A stretch of DNA of 64,000 bases from Shimia sp049116215. Its GTDB lineage: Bacteria; Pseudomonadota; Alphaproteobacteria; Rhodobacterales; Rhodobacteraceae. The position numbers and the translations under genes are program-made. The stretch is from positions 124,001-188,000 of the forward strand of contig NZ_JAGDZB010000003.1 of the NCBI RefSeq assembly GCF_049116215.1, read 5' to 3'. Below, one piece after another: positions 26,764 through 36,175 of this stretch; positions within the stretch are counted from its first letter, which is position 1, and each line of letters begins with the position of its first letter. The notes under the pieces are model-generated. The model did not search any database. It was given only the letters and a program-made list of their open reading frames with translations, and was not told where the DNA came from.

Positions 26764-27092
26764 TTTACATACCTCTCTGCGACACACCCGAAATGGGACT
26801 CTCCGTCTCCAGACGGTCTGCGTCGCAAGATCTTATTTCAACGGATTGGGGCGTAATTGGGGCAAAACCTAGCAGTTCATTTGACGATGATTAAGATTTT
26901 TTTCAATTATTGCAGGTAGTTGGATACAGTCTTGGGCCTGTGAGTGGTTCTGTTTCCGTTGAGGCAACGCTGGCAACTCAAAGTGTTGCACATTTTCATC
27001 TGTTATCTTCGGTGGTGTTATGACCTTACTCATACTTAAGTCGGTAAATGTGACGGTGAGTCGCATGGTGTTGCTTGTCGGGAGGAAAATTG
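26764..27092. other. divergent promoter region tadG / amino-acid dehydrogenase
   Basis: About 330 bp without a gene. AT-rich around 26870-26930, where promoters for the divergent genes are likely. A short inverted repeat CCGTCTCCAGACGG lies near 26800. No convincing operator identified. Confidence 0.5.
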
Positions 27093-28523
27093 ATGAGCGC
27101 TATTAAAGAACCGAGTTTTCGGGAAAGTGTTGACCTGATGTTCAATCGCGCGGTGGCGCTGATGGACTTGCCACCGGGGCTGGAGGAAAAGATCCGGGTG
27201 TGCAACGCGACTTATACCGTGCGCTTTGGTGTGCGCTTGCGCGGTCAGATCCAGACGTTTACCGGGTACCGCTCGGTTCACTCGGAACACATGGAGCCGG
27301 TCAAAGGCGGTATCCGTTTTGCGCCAAGTGTGAACCAGAACGAGGTTGAGGCGCTGGCAGCGCTGATGACCTACAAATGTGCGCTGGTTGAAGCGCCGTT
27401 TGGCGGCTCTAAGGGCGGTCTCTGTATTGATCCACGCAAATATGACGAGCACGAGCTGGAGCGTATCACGCGCCGTTTTGCTTATGAGCTGGCCAAGCGT
27501 GACCTGATCCACCCATCCCAGAACGTGCCGGCACCAGACATGGGCACCGGTGAGCGCGAGATGGCCTGGATCGCAGACCAATATGCGCGCATGAACACCA
27601 CAGACATCAACGCGCGCGCCTGTGTGACCGGTAAACCGCTTAATGCTGGTGGTATCTCTGGCCGTGTCGAAGCCACTGGTCGCGGTGTGCAATATGCGCT
27701 TCAGGAGTTCTTCCGCGACGCGCGCGATATTGAGAAGGCGGGCCTTGAAGGCAGCCTGGACGGTAAGCGCGTGATTGTGCAGGGCCTGGGTAACGTGGGC
27801 TACCACGCCGCCAAGTTCCTGTCGGATGAAGATGGCTGTAAAGTTGTGGGCATCATTGAGCGTGACGGAGCGCTGTATAATGACGACGGCATCGACGTAG
27901 ATGCGGTGCAGCAGTGGCTGGCCAAACACGGTGGTGTGTCCGGCTATCCGGATGCAACCTACACCCGTGAAGGCGGCGCCGTGCTGGAAGAAGCCTGTGA
28001 CATCCTTATTCCGGCGGCGCTGGAAGGGGTGATCAACATGGAGAATGCGGCACGCATTCAGGCGCCGTTGATCATTGAGGCTGCGAACGGTCCTGTGACG
28101 GCGGGTGCGGATGAGATTCTGCGCAAGAAGGGCACTGTGATCATTCCGGACATGTATGCCAACGCCGGTGGTGTGACCGTGTCCTACTTTGAGTGGGTCA
28201 AAAACCTCAGCCACATCCGTTTTGGTCGTATGCAACGGCGTCAGGAAGAGTCGCGTCACCAGTTGGTGGTGGATGAACTGGAAAAGATCAGCGAAGCGCT
28301 GGGCACCCAGTACAGCCTGACCGACAGCTTCAAGCAGAAGTACCTGCGTGGTGCCGGTGAGCTGGAGCTTGTACGCTCCGGCCTTGATGACACCATGCGG
28401 ATTGCCTATCAATCTATGCGAGATGTGTGGCACGACCGTGCCGATGTAGAGGATTTGCGCACAGCGGCCTACCTCGTGTCGATTGACAAGGTGGCGGCCA
28501 GCTACCGTGCAAAAGGGCTTTAA
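27093..28523 (+). CDS. Glu/Leu/Phe/Val dehydrogenase (glutamate dehydrogenase type)
   Basis: 476 residues. Substrate domain with KGGIRF, catalytic-Lys region YKCALVEAPFGGSKGG and dehydrogenase signature; Rossmann domain with VQGLGNVGYHAA. Interconverts glutamate (or a branched-chain amino acid) and the oxo acid with NAD(P). Length and KGGIRF motif favour glutamate dehydrogenase. ATG 27093 lies 8 bases after GGGAGGA; an in-frame TTG at 27075 precedes that site. Confidence 0.9.
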   Translation: MSAIKEPSFRESVDLMFNRAVALMDLPPGLEEKIRVCNATYTVRFGVRLRGQIQTFTGYRSVHSEHMEPVKGGIRFAPSVNQNEVEALAALMTYKCALVEAPFGGSKGGLCIDPRKYDEHELERITRRFAYELAKRDLIHPSQNVPAPDMGTGEREMAWIADQYARMNTTDINARACVTGKPLNAGGISGRVEATGRGVQYALQEFFRDARDIEKAGLEGSLDGKRVIVQGLGNVGYHAAKFLSDEDGCKVVGIIERDGALYNDDGIDVDAVQQWLAKHGGVSGYPDATYTREGGAVLEEACDILIPAALEGVINMENAARIQAPLIIEAANGPVTAGADEILRKKGTVIIPDMYANAGGVTVSYFEWVKNLSHIRFGRMQRRQEESRHQLVVDELEKISEALGTQYSLTDSFKQKYLRGAGELELVRSGLDDTMRIAYQSMRDVWHDRADVEDLRTAAYLVSIDKVAASYRAKGL

Positions 28524-29110
28524 TGGTTGATATCGCGATCAGCTGCCGGTGTGGGCAGTTTGGTGCAAAGCTAAAAAATGTGAGCCCGAAAACGGGCTCA
28601 CATGTGCAATGTTACTGCAAAGATTGTCAGACGGGTGCAATGGCGCTTGGCGCCGGCGACACCTTGATGCCGCGCAACGGCTCCGACATCTATCAGACCA
28701 TCCCATCCAATTTGGAACTCACCCAAGGTCAAGAGCATCTGGCCTGTTTGCGCCTGTCACCCAAAGGGTTGATGCGGTGGTATGCGAGCTGTTGTGACAC
28801 GCCGGTGTTCAACACGCTCGGCGGCACCAAGCTGGCCTTTGTCGGCGTGTCAGTGCCCGCAATGCGGGGCGACGCGATTGACAGGGCTATCGGCAAGGTG
28901 ATTGCTGTGGTGCATACCAAAGATGCGCCGTTTGGCACGGAGCCGCTTAAGGACTACGGCTTCAACAAGGCGGGTTTCAACGTCTTGGCGCGGCATTTTG
29001 GGGCGCTGATGCGTGGCCAAGTGCGGGACAATCCTTTGTTTGATGAAGGGTCGCCTGTTGTAGAGCCGCGCGTATTGAGCAAAGCGGAACGCAGGGCCGC
29101 GACACCATAA
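28523..29110 (+). CDS. DUF6151/GFA-like zinc-binding protein
   Basis: 195 residues. Zinc ligand pattern SCRCGQF, CYCKDCQTG and SCCDTPVFN is that of GFA/CENP-V-like folds, which bind zinc and sometimes glutathione adducts. Function unknown. ATG overlaps the dehydrogenase stop by one base (TAATG), indicating translational coupling. Confidence 0.8.
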   Translation: MVDIAISCRCGQFGAKLKNVSPKTGSHVQCYCKDCQTGAMALGAGDTLMPRNGSDIYQTIPSNLELTQGQEHLACLRLSPKGLMRWYASCCDTPVFNTLGGTKLAFVGVSVPAMRGDAIDRAIGKVIAVVHTKDAPFGTEPLKDYGFNKAGFNVLARHFGALMRGQVRDNPLFDEGSPVVEPRVLSKAERRAATP

Positions 29111-29212
29111 GTGTTGCGCTTGAGAGTCATCCCACGCTTTTCTCGTTTTGAGTGATCCTTGCAGACGCTGGTCGCGTACCGTGTATGGACCAAACTTTTC
29201 GAGGATCATTTC

Positions 29213-30079
29213 ATGATGCGTTTTTTGACAGTTGCCGCAATGAGTGTCGCGGCTGGTGCAGCTTCTGCTCAAGCGCCTGAGGGCTGGATCTTCAGCTTTG
29301 ATGGCGCATACCTGAACCAGGACAGCAGCGATACAAATGGCGGCGGGAGCTTCTCGGCGGATCGTGTTTATAGCCGCGTCGGCGCGTTTAAGCGCAATCC
29401 GGGTGGGATCAGCTACGGCGTGTCGGCGACGTTTGGCCAGTCAGACTATGACTTTAGCGGAATGCCTGCGCTTTGGGACAAGGTCGATGAGCGTTCGGTG
29501 ACGGTGTCTTTGGCGGGGCGCACCGCCAATGGGATGCGCTGGTTTGTGGCGCCATCTGTGCGCAGCCGTTATGCCTCTGGCGCGTCGGCAAGCGATGGGC
29601 GCAGCGCAGGTCTGTTTGCTGGCGTCAGTTGGGAAGTGGGCGACAATCTGGTGATTGGTCCGGCGTTTGGGGCATTTGAAGGTCTGGGCGGTGATGACTA
29701 TGACGCTTTTCCGGCGCTTTTGCTGGATTGGGAATTTGCCAACCGCTGGAGCCTGAGCACGGGTCCCACACTCGGTGCAAGTCAGGGCCCGGGTCTGTCG
29801 CTGCGCTATGACGTGAGTGACACTTGGGGGCTGACCCTGTCTGCCCGCCAAGAAACCAACCGCTTTGCGCTTGCGGGCGGCAATGTGGGGCAGGACAAGA
29901 GCGTGCCCGTGGTGATGAGCCTGTCTTATGATCCCAATCCTGGCATGAGCTTTGTTGTGTTTGCCGGTGCGGAAGTGGACGGCAGTTTGGCGGTGGAAAA
30001 CGCGACTGGCGCAACCCTGTCCAAGCAGAGCTATGACACCGCGCCGCTAATGGGCGTGGCGTTTTCCCTATCGTTTTGA
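29213..30079 (+). CDS. outer-membrane beta-barrel candidate
   Basis: 288 residues from ATG 29213 (GAGGATCATTT upstream). Signal peptide MMRFLTVAAMSVAAGAASAQA, then alternating polar/hydrophobic beta strands rich in Gly, Ser, Tyr and Trp, ending GVAFSLSF: a C-terminal Phe strand recognised by the BAM machinery. No family recognised. It lies alone between the dehydrogenase pair and the sarcosine oxidase operon. Confidence 0.7.
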   Translation: MMRFLTVAAMSVAAGAASAQAPEGWIFSFDGAYLNQDSSDTNGGGSFSADRVYSRVGAFKRNPGGISYGVSATFGQSDYDFSGMPALWDKVDERSVTVSLAGRTANGMRWFVAPSVRSRYASGASASDGRSAGLFAGVSWEVGDNLVIGPAFGAFEGLGGDDYDAFPALLLDWEFANRWSLSTGPTLGASQGPGLSLRYDVSDTWGLTLSARQETNRFALAGGNVGQDKSVPVVMSLSYDPNPGMSFVVFAGAEVDGSLAVENATGATLSKQSYDTAPLMGVAFSLSF

Positions 30080-30112
30080 GGGCTTGAGAGAGCCTAATTG
30101 CAATTGTGCGTC

Positions 30113-30139
30113 TAGCGACGCATTCTGTCGCTAAGCGAC
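30113..30139. promoter_or_regulatory. overlapping inverted repeats upstream of soxB
   Basis: TAGCGAC and GTCGCTA (30113-30119, 30127-30133) form one perfect inverted repeat; GTCGCT-A-AGCGAC (30127-30139) forms a second that shares an arm. Three half-sites at regular spacing suggest a dimeric regulator binding upstream of the sarcosine oxidase operon. No regulator gene is adjacent. Confidence 0.5.
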
Positions 30140-30229
30140 CATCCTTGCCTGTGTTTTTTGCGCCTGATGTCGGGAGGTCGTGTCGGATTTGGTGGCACGC
30201 CTGTTGTAGGCATTCAGGGGATAAACAAT

Positions 30230-31486
30230 ATGCGGTTTTCCGGCCTCAAGGTTTTGGCAGAAGGGCTGACCGGCAACAAAGGCTGGACTGCGCATTGGCG
30301 CGATGCGCAGCCGAAGCCGGAATACGACATGGTGATAATCGGCGGTGGCGGTCATGGTCTGTCCACGGCGTATTACCTCGCCAAGAACCATGGCATGACC
30401 AATATTGCGGTGCTAGAAAAAGGTTATCTTGGCGGTGGTAATGTCGGGCGCAACACCACGATTGTGCGCGCGAACTACTTCCTTCAGGGCAATAGCGAGT
30501 TTTATTCCCATTCGATGAAGCTCTGGGAAGGGCTGGAGCAGGAGCTGAACTACAATGTGATGTTCTCGCAGCGCGGGCTGATCAATCTGTTCCACAGCGA
30601 TGGGCAGCGCGACGCATTTGCGCGCCGTGGCAATATGATGATCAATCAAGGTGATGACGCGGAGCTGTTGGATCGTGAAGGGGTGCGCAAGAAGCTGCCC
30701 TACCTTGATTTTGAACAGGGCCGTTTCCCGATTTATGGCGGGCTGTATCATCCGCGCGGCGGCACAGCGCGGCATGATGCGGTGGCCTGGGGGTATGCGC
30801 GTGGGGCATCGGATCGCGGTATTGATTTGGTGCAGAACTGCGAAGTGACCGGCATCGACATTGAGGGCGGTGTTGTGAAGGGGGTGCAGACTACACGCGG
30901 TGCGATCCGGGCTAAGAAGGTTGGGATTATTGTGGCTGGGCGGTCTGGTCTGGTGGCGGGTATGGCGGGGCGGCGGTTGCCGATTGAGAGCCATGTGTTG
31001 CAGGCCTTTGTGACCGAGGGGCTGAAGCCGGTCATGGATCATGTGATCAGCTTTGGCATGGGGCATTTCTATATCAGCCAGTCGGATAAGGGCGGCTTGG
31101 TTTTTGGCGGGGATCTGGATTTCTACAGCTCCTATGCGCAGCGCGGGAACCTGCCGATGAAAGAGCACGTCATGGAGGCGGGCATGACGTTGATGCCGAT
31201 GATCGGTAAAGCCAAGGTGCTGCGCAGCTGGGGCGGTATAATGGATATGACGCCGGATGGCAGCCCGATCATCGACAAGATGGAGGGCATCGATGGGCTC
31301 TACATCGATTGTGGTTGGAACTATGGCGGGTTCAAAGCTGTGCCCGCGAGCGGTTGGTGCATGGCGCATTTGATGGCGACGGATCAGCATCACGACTATG
31401 CGGCGAAGTTCCGCATGGATCGGTTCCGCACCGGTGTCGGCATCATGGATGAAGAGGGCACCGGCTCTCAACACAATCTGCATTGA
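30230..31486 (+). CDS. soxB: sarcosine oxidase subunit beta
   Basis: 418 residues, the usual size. FAD-binding MVIIGGGGHGLSTAYYLAKN near residue 33, and the flavin-attachment region GRNTTIVRANY. Catalyses oxidative demethylation of sarcosine to glycine in the alpha-beta-gamma-delta enzyme, passing the methyl group to tetrahydrofolate. ATG 30230 fits the family start (MRFSGLKVL); an in-frame ATG 72 bases upstream would add an atypical N-terminus. First gene of the operon. Confidence 0.95.
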   Translation: MRFSGLKVLAEGLTGNKGWTAHWRDAQPKPEYDMVIIGGGGHGLSTAYYLAKNHGMTNIAVLEKGYLGGGNVGRNTTIVRANYFLQGNSEFYSHSMKLWEGLEQELNYNVMFSQRGLINLFHSDGQRDAFARRGNMMINQGDDAELLDREGVRKKLPYLDFEQGRFPIYGGLYHPRGGTARHDAVAWGYARGASDRGIDLVQNCEVTGIDIEGGVVKGVQTTRGAIRAKKVGIIVAGRSGLVAGMAGRRLPIESHVLQAFVTEGLKPVMDHVISFGMGHFYISQSDKGGLVFGGDLDFYSSYAQRGNLPMKEHVMEAGMTLMPMIGKAKVLRSWGGIMDMTPDGSPIIDKMEGIDGLYIDCGWNYGGFKAVPASGWCMAHLMATDQHHDYAAKFRMDRFRTGVGIMDEEGTGSQHNLH

Positions 31487-31495
31487 GGGGCGGGG

Positions 31496-32053
31496 ATGAA
31501 GAGCGTTTTCAAGAGTGTGTTGTTGAGCGGTGCTTTGATGGCCGGACCTGTGCTGGCCGAAGGACCGGATGCGGGCTGTTACGTGCGGGACTATTCAGAT
31601 GCACATTTGGCAGGGCAACCGGCACAGGTGGTCGATTGGATGCAGTTGTGGGTCTACAGTGATGAGAACCAGAACAAACTGGCCAATATGCTCGTGGGGT
31701 TTACCAACCAAGGGCACGTTGCGGGCACCCAACATGCGGGGCAGGTGTTGGACCAGTTCCTGTTGTGTTTTGACAGTGGTGGGCGCAAGGGCTGCACGGT
31801 GGAGTGTGATGGCGGCAATTTCTTTGTGACGCGCGATAGTGGCGACGCGATGACAATTGAGACCAGCTATTTGATGGTGGGCGAAACCGACAGTTGCGGC
31901 GGCGCGGTGGATCTGGCCGAGGTGCCGGGCAAGGCGGTGAAATACAAGCTGCTCCGTGGGGACGCGCGGCAATGTGAGGCCGCGCGGACTGTTTATGACG
32001 TTTCTGACGAATCCGGTTTTGATGGCCCAAGCGATGACGGGGACAGCAAATGA
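31496..32053 (+). CDS. secreted protein of unknown function inside the sox operon
   Basis: 185 residues with a signal peptide (MKSVFKSVLLSGALMAGPVLA, cleaved before EGPD). Six Cys in the mature part, including CYVRDY, LLCFDSGGRKGCTVEC, DSCGGA and QCEAA, suggest disulfides in the periplasm. A GAGGGGCGGGG site precedes the ATG, and its stop overlaps the soxD start (ATGA). It is not a known subunit of the cytoplasmic sarcosine oxidase; its place between soxB and soxD is unusual. Confidence 0.75.
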   Translation: MKSVFKSVLLSGALMAGPVLAEGPDAGCYVRDYSDAHLAGQPAQVVDWMQLWVYSDENQNKLANMLVGFTNQGHVAGTQHAGQVLDQFLLCFDSGGRKGCTVECDGGNFFVTRDSGDAMTIETSYLMVGETDSCGGAVDLAEVPGKAVKYKLLRGDARQCEAARTVYDVSDESGFDGPSDDGDSK

Positions 32054-32322
32054 GATTGACCTGTCCACACTGTGGTGAGCGTGACCGGCGCGAGTTTTAT
32101 TATATGGGCGATGCCAAAGCGTTGAAACGCCCCGACCCGGAGGCCAGTGATGTTGTGTGGGATGACTATCTGCACAACCGAGACAACCCGGCGGGTGTGA
32201 CGCGAGACCTTTGGTATCACGAAGGCGGATGTGGTGCCTGGATTGTGGTGACCCGCAACACACTGACCCATGAGGTGCTCGCGACCGAACTGGCGTCTGA
32301 TGCGAAGGAGGCCAGCGCATGA
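32050..32322 (+). CDS. soxD: sarcosine oxidase subunit delta
   Basis: 90 residues. Zinc ligands CPHCGERDRREFYY near the N-terminus and HEGGCGAW near residue 60 are typical of the delta subunit. Both ends overlap neighbours by four bases (ATGA), giving tight coupling with the genes either side. Confidence 0.94.
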   Translation: MRLTCPHCGERDRREFYYMGDAKALKRPDPEASDVVWDDYLHNRDNPAGVTRDLWYHEGGCGAWIVVTRNTLTHEVLATELASDAKEASA

Positions 32323-35249
32323 GGATTGCGTACAAAGGCCAGGTGGACAGGGGCACGCCGGTCAGCTTCACCTTTGATGGCCACACTGTGCAAGGGTTTG
32401 CCGGGGATACGGTGGCCTCGGCCTTGCTGGCGAATGACATCAATCTGGTGGCGCGCTCGTTTAAGTATCATCGGCCACGAGGTGTGATGGGCGCTGGGTC
32501 GGACGAGGCCAACGCGTTGGTCACCGTTGGGCGCGGGGCGCATCAGGAGCCCAATGTGCGGGCGACGATGCAGGAGATTTATGACGGGCTGGAAGTGCGC
32601 AGTCAGAACCGGTGGCCCAGTCTGGATGTGGACCTGCTGGCGATAAATGATCTGGCGGCGCCGTTTTTTGGGGCGGGGTTTTATTACAAGACGTTTATGT
32701 GGCCCAAGGCGTTTTGGGAGCGGGTGTATGAGCCGATCATTCGCCGGTCCGCTGGTTTGGGCGCGCTGTCAGGGGATCACAATGAAGATCTCTATGAAAA
32801 GGTGTTCGCCTTTTGCGATGTCTTGGTGATTGGCGCTGGTCCTGCGGGTCTTATGGCTGCGATGACCGCGGCGCGCGCGGGAGCGGACGTGCTTTTGGCC
32901 GATGAGGACAGCGTGCTGGGCGGGCGTCTGAATGGTGAGCGCGAAGAGATTGATGGCATTCCCGCTGCGGAATGGGCGGCGGATGTGCTGGATGAACTGG
33001 CAGGTTTGCCCAATGTGCGGCTGATGCCGCGCACCACGGTGACGGGTGCGTATGATCAGGGCACGTTTGGCGCGCTGGAACGGGTGAGCCACCACCTCAG
33101 CGGAGCCAAAGGGCAGCCTTTGGAGTGTTTCTGGCGCATTGTCGCGAAGCGTACGATCCTCTGTGCGGGGGCCATCGAGCGGCCGATTGCGTTTAAGAAC
33201 AATGATCGTCCAGGGATCATGGGTGCGGCGGCGGTGCGGACCTACTTGCATCGGTATGGTGTTGCGCCGGGGCGGGCGGTGACGGTGTTCACCAACAACG
33301 ATGATGGTCATCGCACCGCGCGGGACCTGAAAGCCGCGGGCGTTCATGTGACCGCCGTGTTGGACAGTCGGAAGGACGGCCCAGGCGGAGACGATTACCC
33401 GGTGATACGCGGTGCGGAGGTCTGTGACACTGGAGGGCGCAAGGCACTGGAAAGCGTGTCTTACCGCACGGTCAGTGGGGAGGAGAAGCTTGGCACCGAT
33501 TGTCTGGCGGTCTCTGGCGGCTGGAATCCAACGGTGCATTTGACGTGCCACATGAATGGGCGTCCGGAATGGCGCGAGGATATTCAGAGCTTTGGCCCCG
33601 TTGCGGGCATGGTGCCGGGGTTGACCACGGCGGGGGCTTGTAACGGCACGTTCTCTACAGTGGGCGCGTTGCGGGAAGGCGCTGAAAAAGCAAAAGAGGC
33701 TGTTGAAGCGCTGGGCCTTGAGGTTGGGGATGTGGATCTACCGTCAGCCGAGGATGCGCCTTACAACATGGAACCACTTTGGGCCGTAGCGGGACGGGGC
33801 CGTGCTTGGCTGGATTTCCAGAACGACGTGACCGTGAAGGATGTGAAGCAGGCGGCGAGGGAGAACTTCCGCTCTGTGGAGCATATGAAGCGGTACACCA
33901 CACAGGGTATGGCGCCGGATCAGGGGAAAAATTCCAACATGGGCACGCTGGCGGTTTTGGCGGATGCGACCGGGCGGGGAATACCGGAGACTGGCACCAC
34001 CACCTTCCGGCCGCCATTTGTGCCGGTAAGTATCGCGGCGCTGGGCGCAGGCGGACAGGGCCTTGGCTTTGCGCCGGAGAGGTTCACAACCAGCCATGAC
34101 GCCAGCGTCACCGATGGTGCGCCGATGATTGAGGCCGGGCTGTGGTATCGGCCAAGTTACTTCCCCAAAGCAGGCGAAACCAAGTGGCGCCAGAGCTGTG
34201 ACCGCGAAGTGCAGATGGTGCGCCATGCGGTTGGGGTCTGTGATGTGTCCACGCTGGGCAAGATCGACATCCAAGGCTCGGATGCGGGCGCGTTTCTGGA
34301 TCTTGTCTACACCAATACCTTCAGCACGCTGAAGGTTGGCAAGGTGCGCTATGGTCTGATGCTGCGCGAAGACGGCACTGTCATGGATGACGGCACCACG
34401 GCGCGGTTGGGCAACGAGCATTTTGTGATGACCACGACCACGGCGGCGGCGGGGGCGGTGATGCGGCATCTGGAGTATGTGCATCAGTGTCTGCGGCCGG
34501 AGCTGGATGTATCGATGGTGTCAGTGACCGAGCAATGGGCGCAGTTTGCGGTCGCGGGGCAGAAATCGCGCGAGGTGTTGGCAGGTGTTGTTGGGGAAGA
34601 GATAGACAACGATAGTTTCTCGTTCATGGGCTGTGGCGAGATCACCGTCGGTGGCGTGCGGGGGCGGTTGTTCCGCATCTCTTTCAGTGGAGAGCACGCC
34701 TATGAGATTGCGGTGCCTGCGCGTTATGGGGAGAGCTTGTATCAAACGCTGGTGCAAAAGGCAGAGGCGCTGGGCGGTGGGGCGTATGGCATGGAGGCGC
34801 TCAATGTGCTTCGGATTGAGAAAGGCTTCATCACCCATTCGGAAATTCACGGGCGCACAACGGCTTTTGACATTGGCATGGAGCGCATGGTCAGCGCCAA
34901 GAAAGACTGCATTGGCAAAACCATGAGCGAGCGACCGGGGTTGTCTGGCGCGGAGCGGGAACAGCTGGTGGGCTTAAAACCGGTGGGGGCGGTGAAACAG
35001 CTGACCGCCGGGGCGCATTTGTTTGAGGTGGATGCGGAGCCGGTGCGGGAGAATGAACAGGGCTACACCACCTCGGTTGGGTTCTCGCCGACTTTGGAGA
35101 GCTTCCTGGGATTGGCGTTTCTGCGCAACGGGCGGGCGCGGTATGGAGAACAGGTAATCATGGTGGATCACTTGCGCGGTGTGACTGCGCGGTGTGAGGT
35201 CTGTGATCCGGTGTTCTTTGATCCAGAGGGAGGGCGGTTGCGTGGTTGA
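32319..35249 (+). CDS. soxA: sarcosine oxidase subunit alpha
   Basis: 976 residues, normal size. N-terminal ferredoxin-like 2Fe-2S-fold region (FDGHTVQGFAGDTVASALLA), dinucleotide fold VLVIGAGPAGLMAAMTAARA at about residue 170, and a C-terminal GcvT-like folate domain (FMGCGEITVGGVRG; GMEALNVLRIEKGF). It holds NAD and the folate site that captures the methylene group. The downstream soxG start overlaps its 3' end by 8 bases. Confidence 0.95.
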   Translation: MRIAYKGQVDRGTPVSFTFDGHTVQGFAGDTVASALLANDINLVARSFKYHRPRGVMGAGSDEANALVTVGRGAHQEPNVRATMQEIYDGLEVRSQNRWPSLDVDLLAINDLAAPFFGAGFYYKTFMWPKAFWERVYEPIIRRSAGLGALSGDHNEDLYEKVFAFCDVLVIGAGPAGLMAAMTAARAGADVLLADEDSVLGGRLNGEREEIDGIPAAEWAADVLDELAGLPNVRLMPRTTVTGAYDQGTFGALERVSHHLSGAKGQPLECFWRIVAKRTILCAGAIERPIAFKNNDRPGIMGAAAVRTYLHRYGVAPGRAVTVFTNNDDGHRTARDLKAAGVHVTAVLDSRKDGPGGDDYPVIRGAEVCDTGGRKALESVSYRTVSGEEKLGTDCLAVSGGWNPTVHLTCHMNGRPEWREDIQSFGPVAGMVPGLTTAGACNGTFSTVGALREGAEKAKEAVEALGLEVGDVDLPSAEDAPYNMEPLWAVAGRGRAWLDFQNDVTVKDVKQAARENFRSVEHMKRYTTQGMAPDQGKNSNMGTLAVLADATGRGIPETGTTTFRPPFVPVSIAALGAGGQGLGFAPERFTTSHDASVTDGAPMIEAGLWYRPSYFPKAGETKWRQSCDREVQMVRHAVGVCDVSTLGKIDIQGSDAGAFLDLVYTNTFSTLKVGKVRYGLMLREDGTVMDDGTTARLGNEHFVMTTTTAAAGAVMRHLEYVHQCLRPELDVSMVSVTEQWAQFAVAGQKSREVLAGVVGEEIDNDSFSFMGCGEITVGGVRGRLFRISFSGEHAYEIAVPARYGESLYQTLVQKAEALGGGAYGMEALNVLRIEKGFITHSEIHGRTTAFDIGMERMVSAKKDCIGKTMSERPGLSGAEREQLVGLKPVGAVKQLTAGAHLFEVDAEPVRENEQGYTTSVGFSPTLESFLGLAFLRNGRARYGEQVIMVDHLRGVTARCEVCDPVFFDPEGGRLRG

Positions 35250-35787
35250 GTTGCTTGCAAAGACGCCCTGTGAGGGGCTGTTGCCGATCACTGTGGGTGA
35301 TGTGTCGTTAATCGAGGTATTGCCTGTAAGCCTGACAATGTTGACCGCCCGCAAAGGACGGTTTGAGGCTTGTTCCGAGCGGTTGAAATCCGCGTATGGG
35401 ATGGCGATGCCAAAACCCAATCGCGCAACCGGCACAGCTGCGGCACGGGCCATTTGGTTTGGTCACGATCAAGTTTTGCTGGTTGGGCCTGCACCCAATT
35501 GGAGCCTGCAGAACGAGGCAACTGTTGTGGATCAAAGCGATGCTTGGGCGGTTGTGAAGCTGGAGGGTGCGGGCGCAGAGGATGTGCTGGCGCGGCTGGT
35601 GCCGGTGGATCTGAGTATGGCGACCTTCAAGCGGGGGCATACGGCGCGCACCATGCTGGGGCATATGACCGTGTCGATCACGCGGGTTGGGGAGCAGGCG
35701 TTTCAGATCATGGCGTTCCGCTCCATGGCAAAGACGCTTGTTCACGATTTGCAAAGGGCCATGGAAAGCCTCGCCGCGCGCGGGTAG
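35242..35787 (+). CDS. soxG: sarcosine oxidase subunit gamma
   Basis: 181 residues, GcvT-like fold common to gamma subunits (KLEGAGAEDVLARLVPVDLS; RVGEQAFQIMAFRSMAKTL). GTG 35242 overlaps the end of soxA and gives the usual length; the longer open frame from 35194 would lie inside soxA. Last subunit gene of the operon; purU, glyA or folD do not follow here. Confidence 0.9.
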   Translation: MVELLAKTPCEGLLPITVGDVSLIEVLPVSLTMLTARKGRFEACSERLKSAYGMAMPKPNRATGTAAARAIWFGHDQVLLVGPAPNWSLQNEATVVDQSDAWAVVKLEGAGAEDVLARLVPVDLSMATFKRGHTARTMLGHMTVSITRVGEQAFQIMAFRSMAKTLVHDLQRAMESLAARG

Positions 35788-35821
35788 TCTCTCTGAGTCT
35801 AAAGTGATTCAGGAGGCCTTG

Positions 35822-36160
35822 ATGGTCCGTTATACTCTCGTGGCGCTGATGCTGAGCAGCGCAACAGCCTATGCCGCCGATGGCAAAGAAGACACCTGCA
35901 AATACCAGGGGCAGGTGATCAAAGCCATTCAGGATGCGCGTCTGGAGAAGGTGAAAGCCAAGGATCTGGAAGAGTATCTGCTCGCCAATGAGCCCACTTG
36001 GCCGGAGAACTACAACGCGGCAATCACACATTTTGCGCCTATTGTGTATGGCGCCAAAAAGCGTGACCTGAAAAAAATCGATCTGGGCGCACAAGTTGAA
36101 CAACAGTGTCTGGACAATTGGGACCAAATTCAGGAAATGCAGAAGTCCGCTTCAAACTGA
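35822..36160 (+). CDS. small secreted protein of unknown function
   Basis: 112 residues with signal peptide MVRYTLVALMLSSATAYA. The mature helical part has two Cys (DTCKYQG and QQCLDNW) that could pair. AGGAGG precedes ATG 35822. It is 34 bp after soxG and 15 bp before dnaG, so it may share transcripts with either. Family not recognised. Confidence 0.7.
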   Translation: MVRYTLVALMLSSATAYAADGKEDTCKYQGQVIKAIQDARLEKVKAKDLEEYLLANEPTWPENYNAAITHFAPIVYGAKKRDLKKIDLGAQVEQQCLDNWDQIQEMQKSASN

Positions 36161-36175
36161 CCTGATCGGATTGCC

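Noticed and set aside
24907..26856. 649-codon plus-strand open frame opposite the VWA/TadG gene
   Set aside because: It mirrors the minus-strand gene exactly in extent, has no ribosome site or recognisable domain, and the minus frame carries clear TadG and VWA motifs. High GC leaves antisense frames open.
27036..28433. 465-codon minus-strand frame opposite the amino-acid dehydrogenase
   Set aside because: Antisense shadow; the plus strand encodes an unmistakable dehydrogenase.
30413..31483. 356-codon minus-strand frame opposite soxB
   Set aside because: Antisense shadow; soxB motifs are clear on the plus strand.
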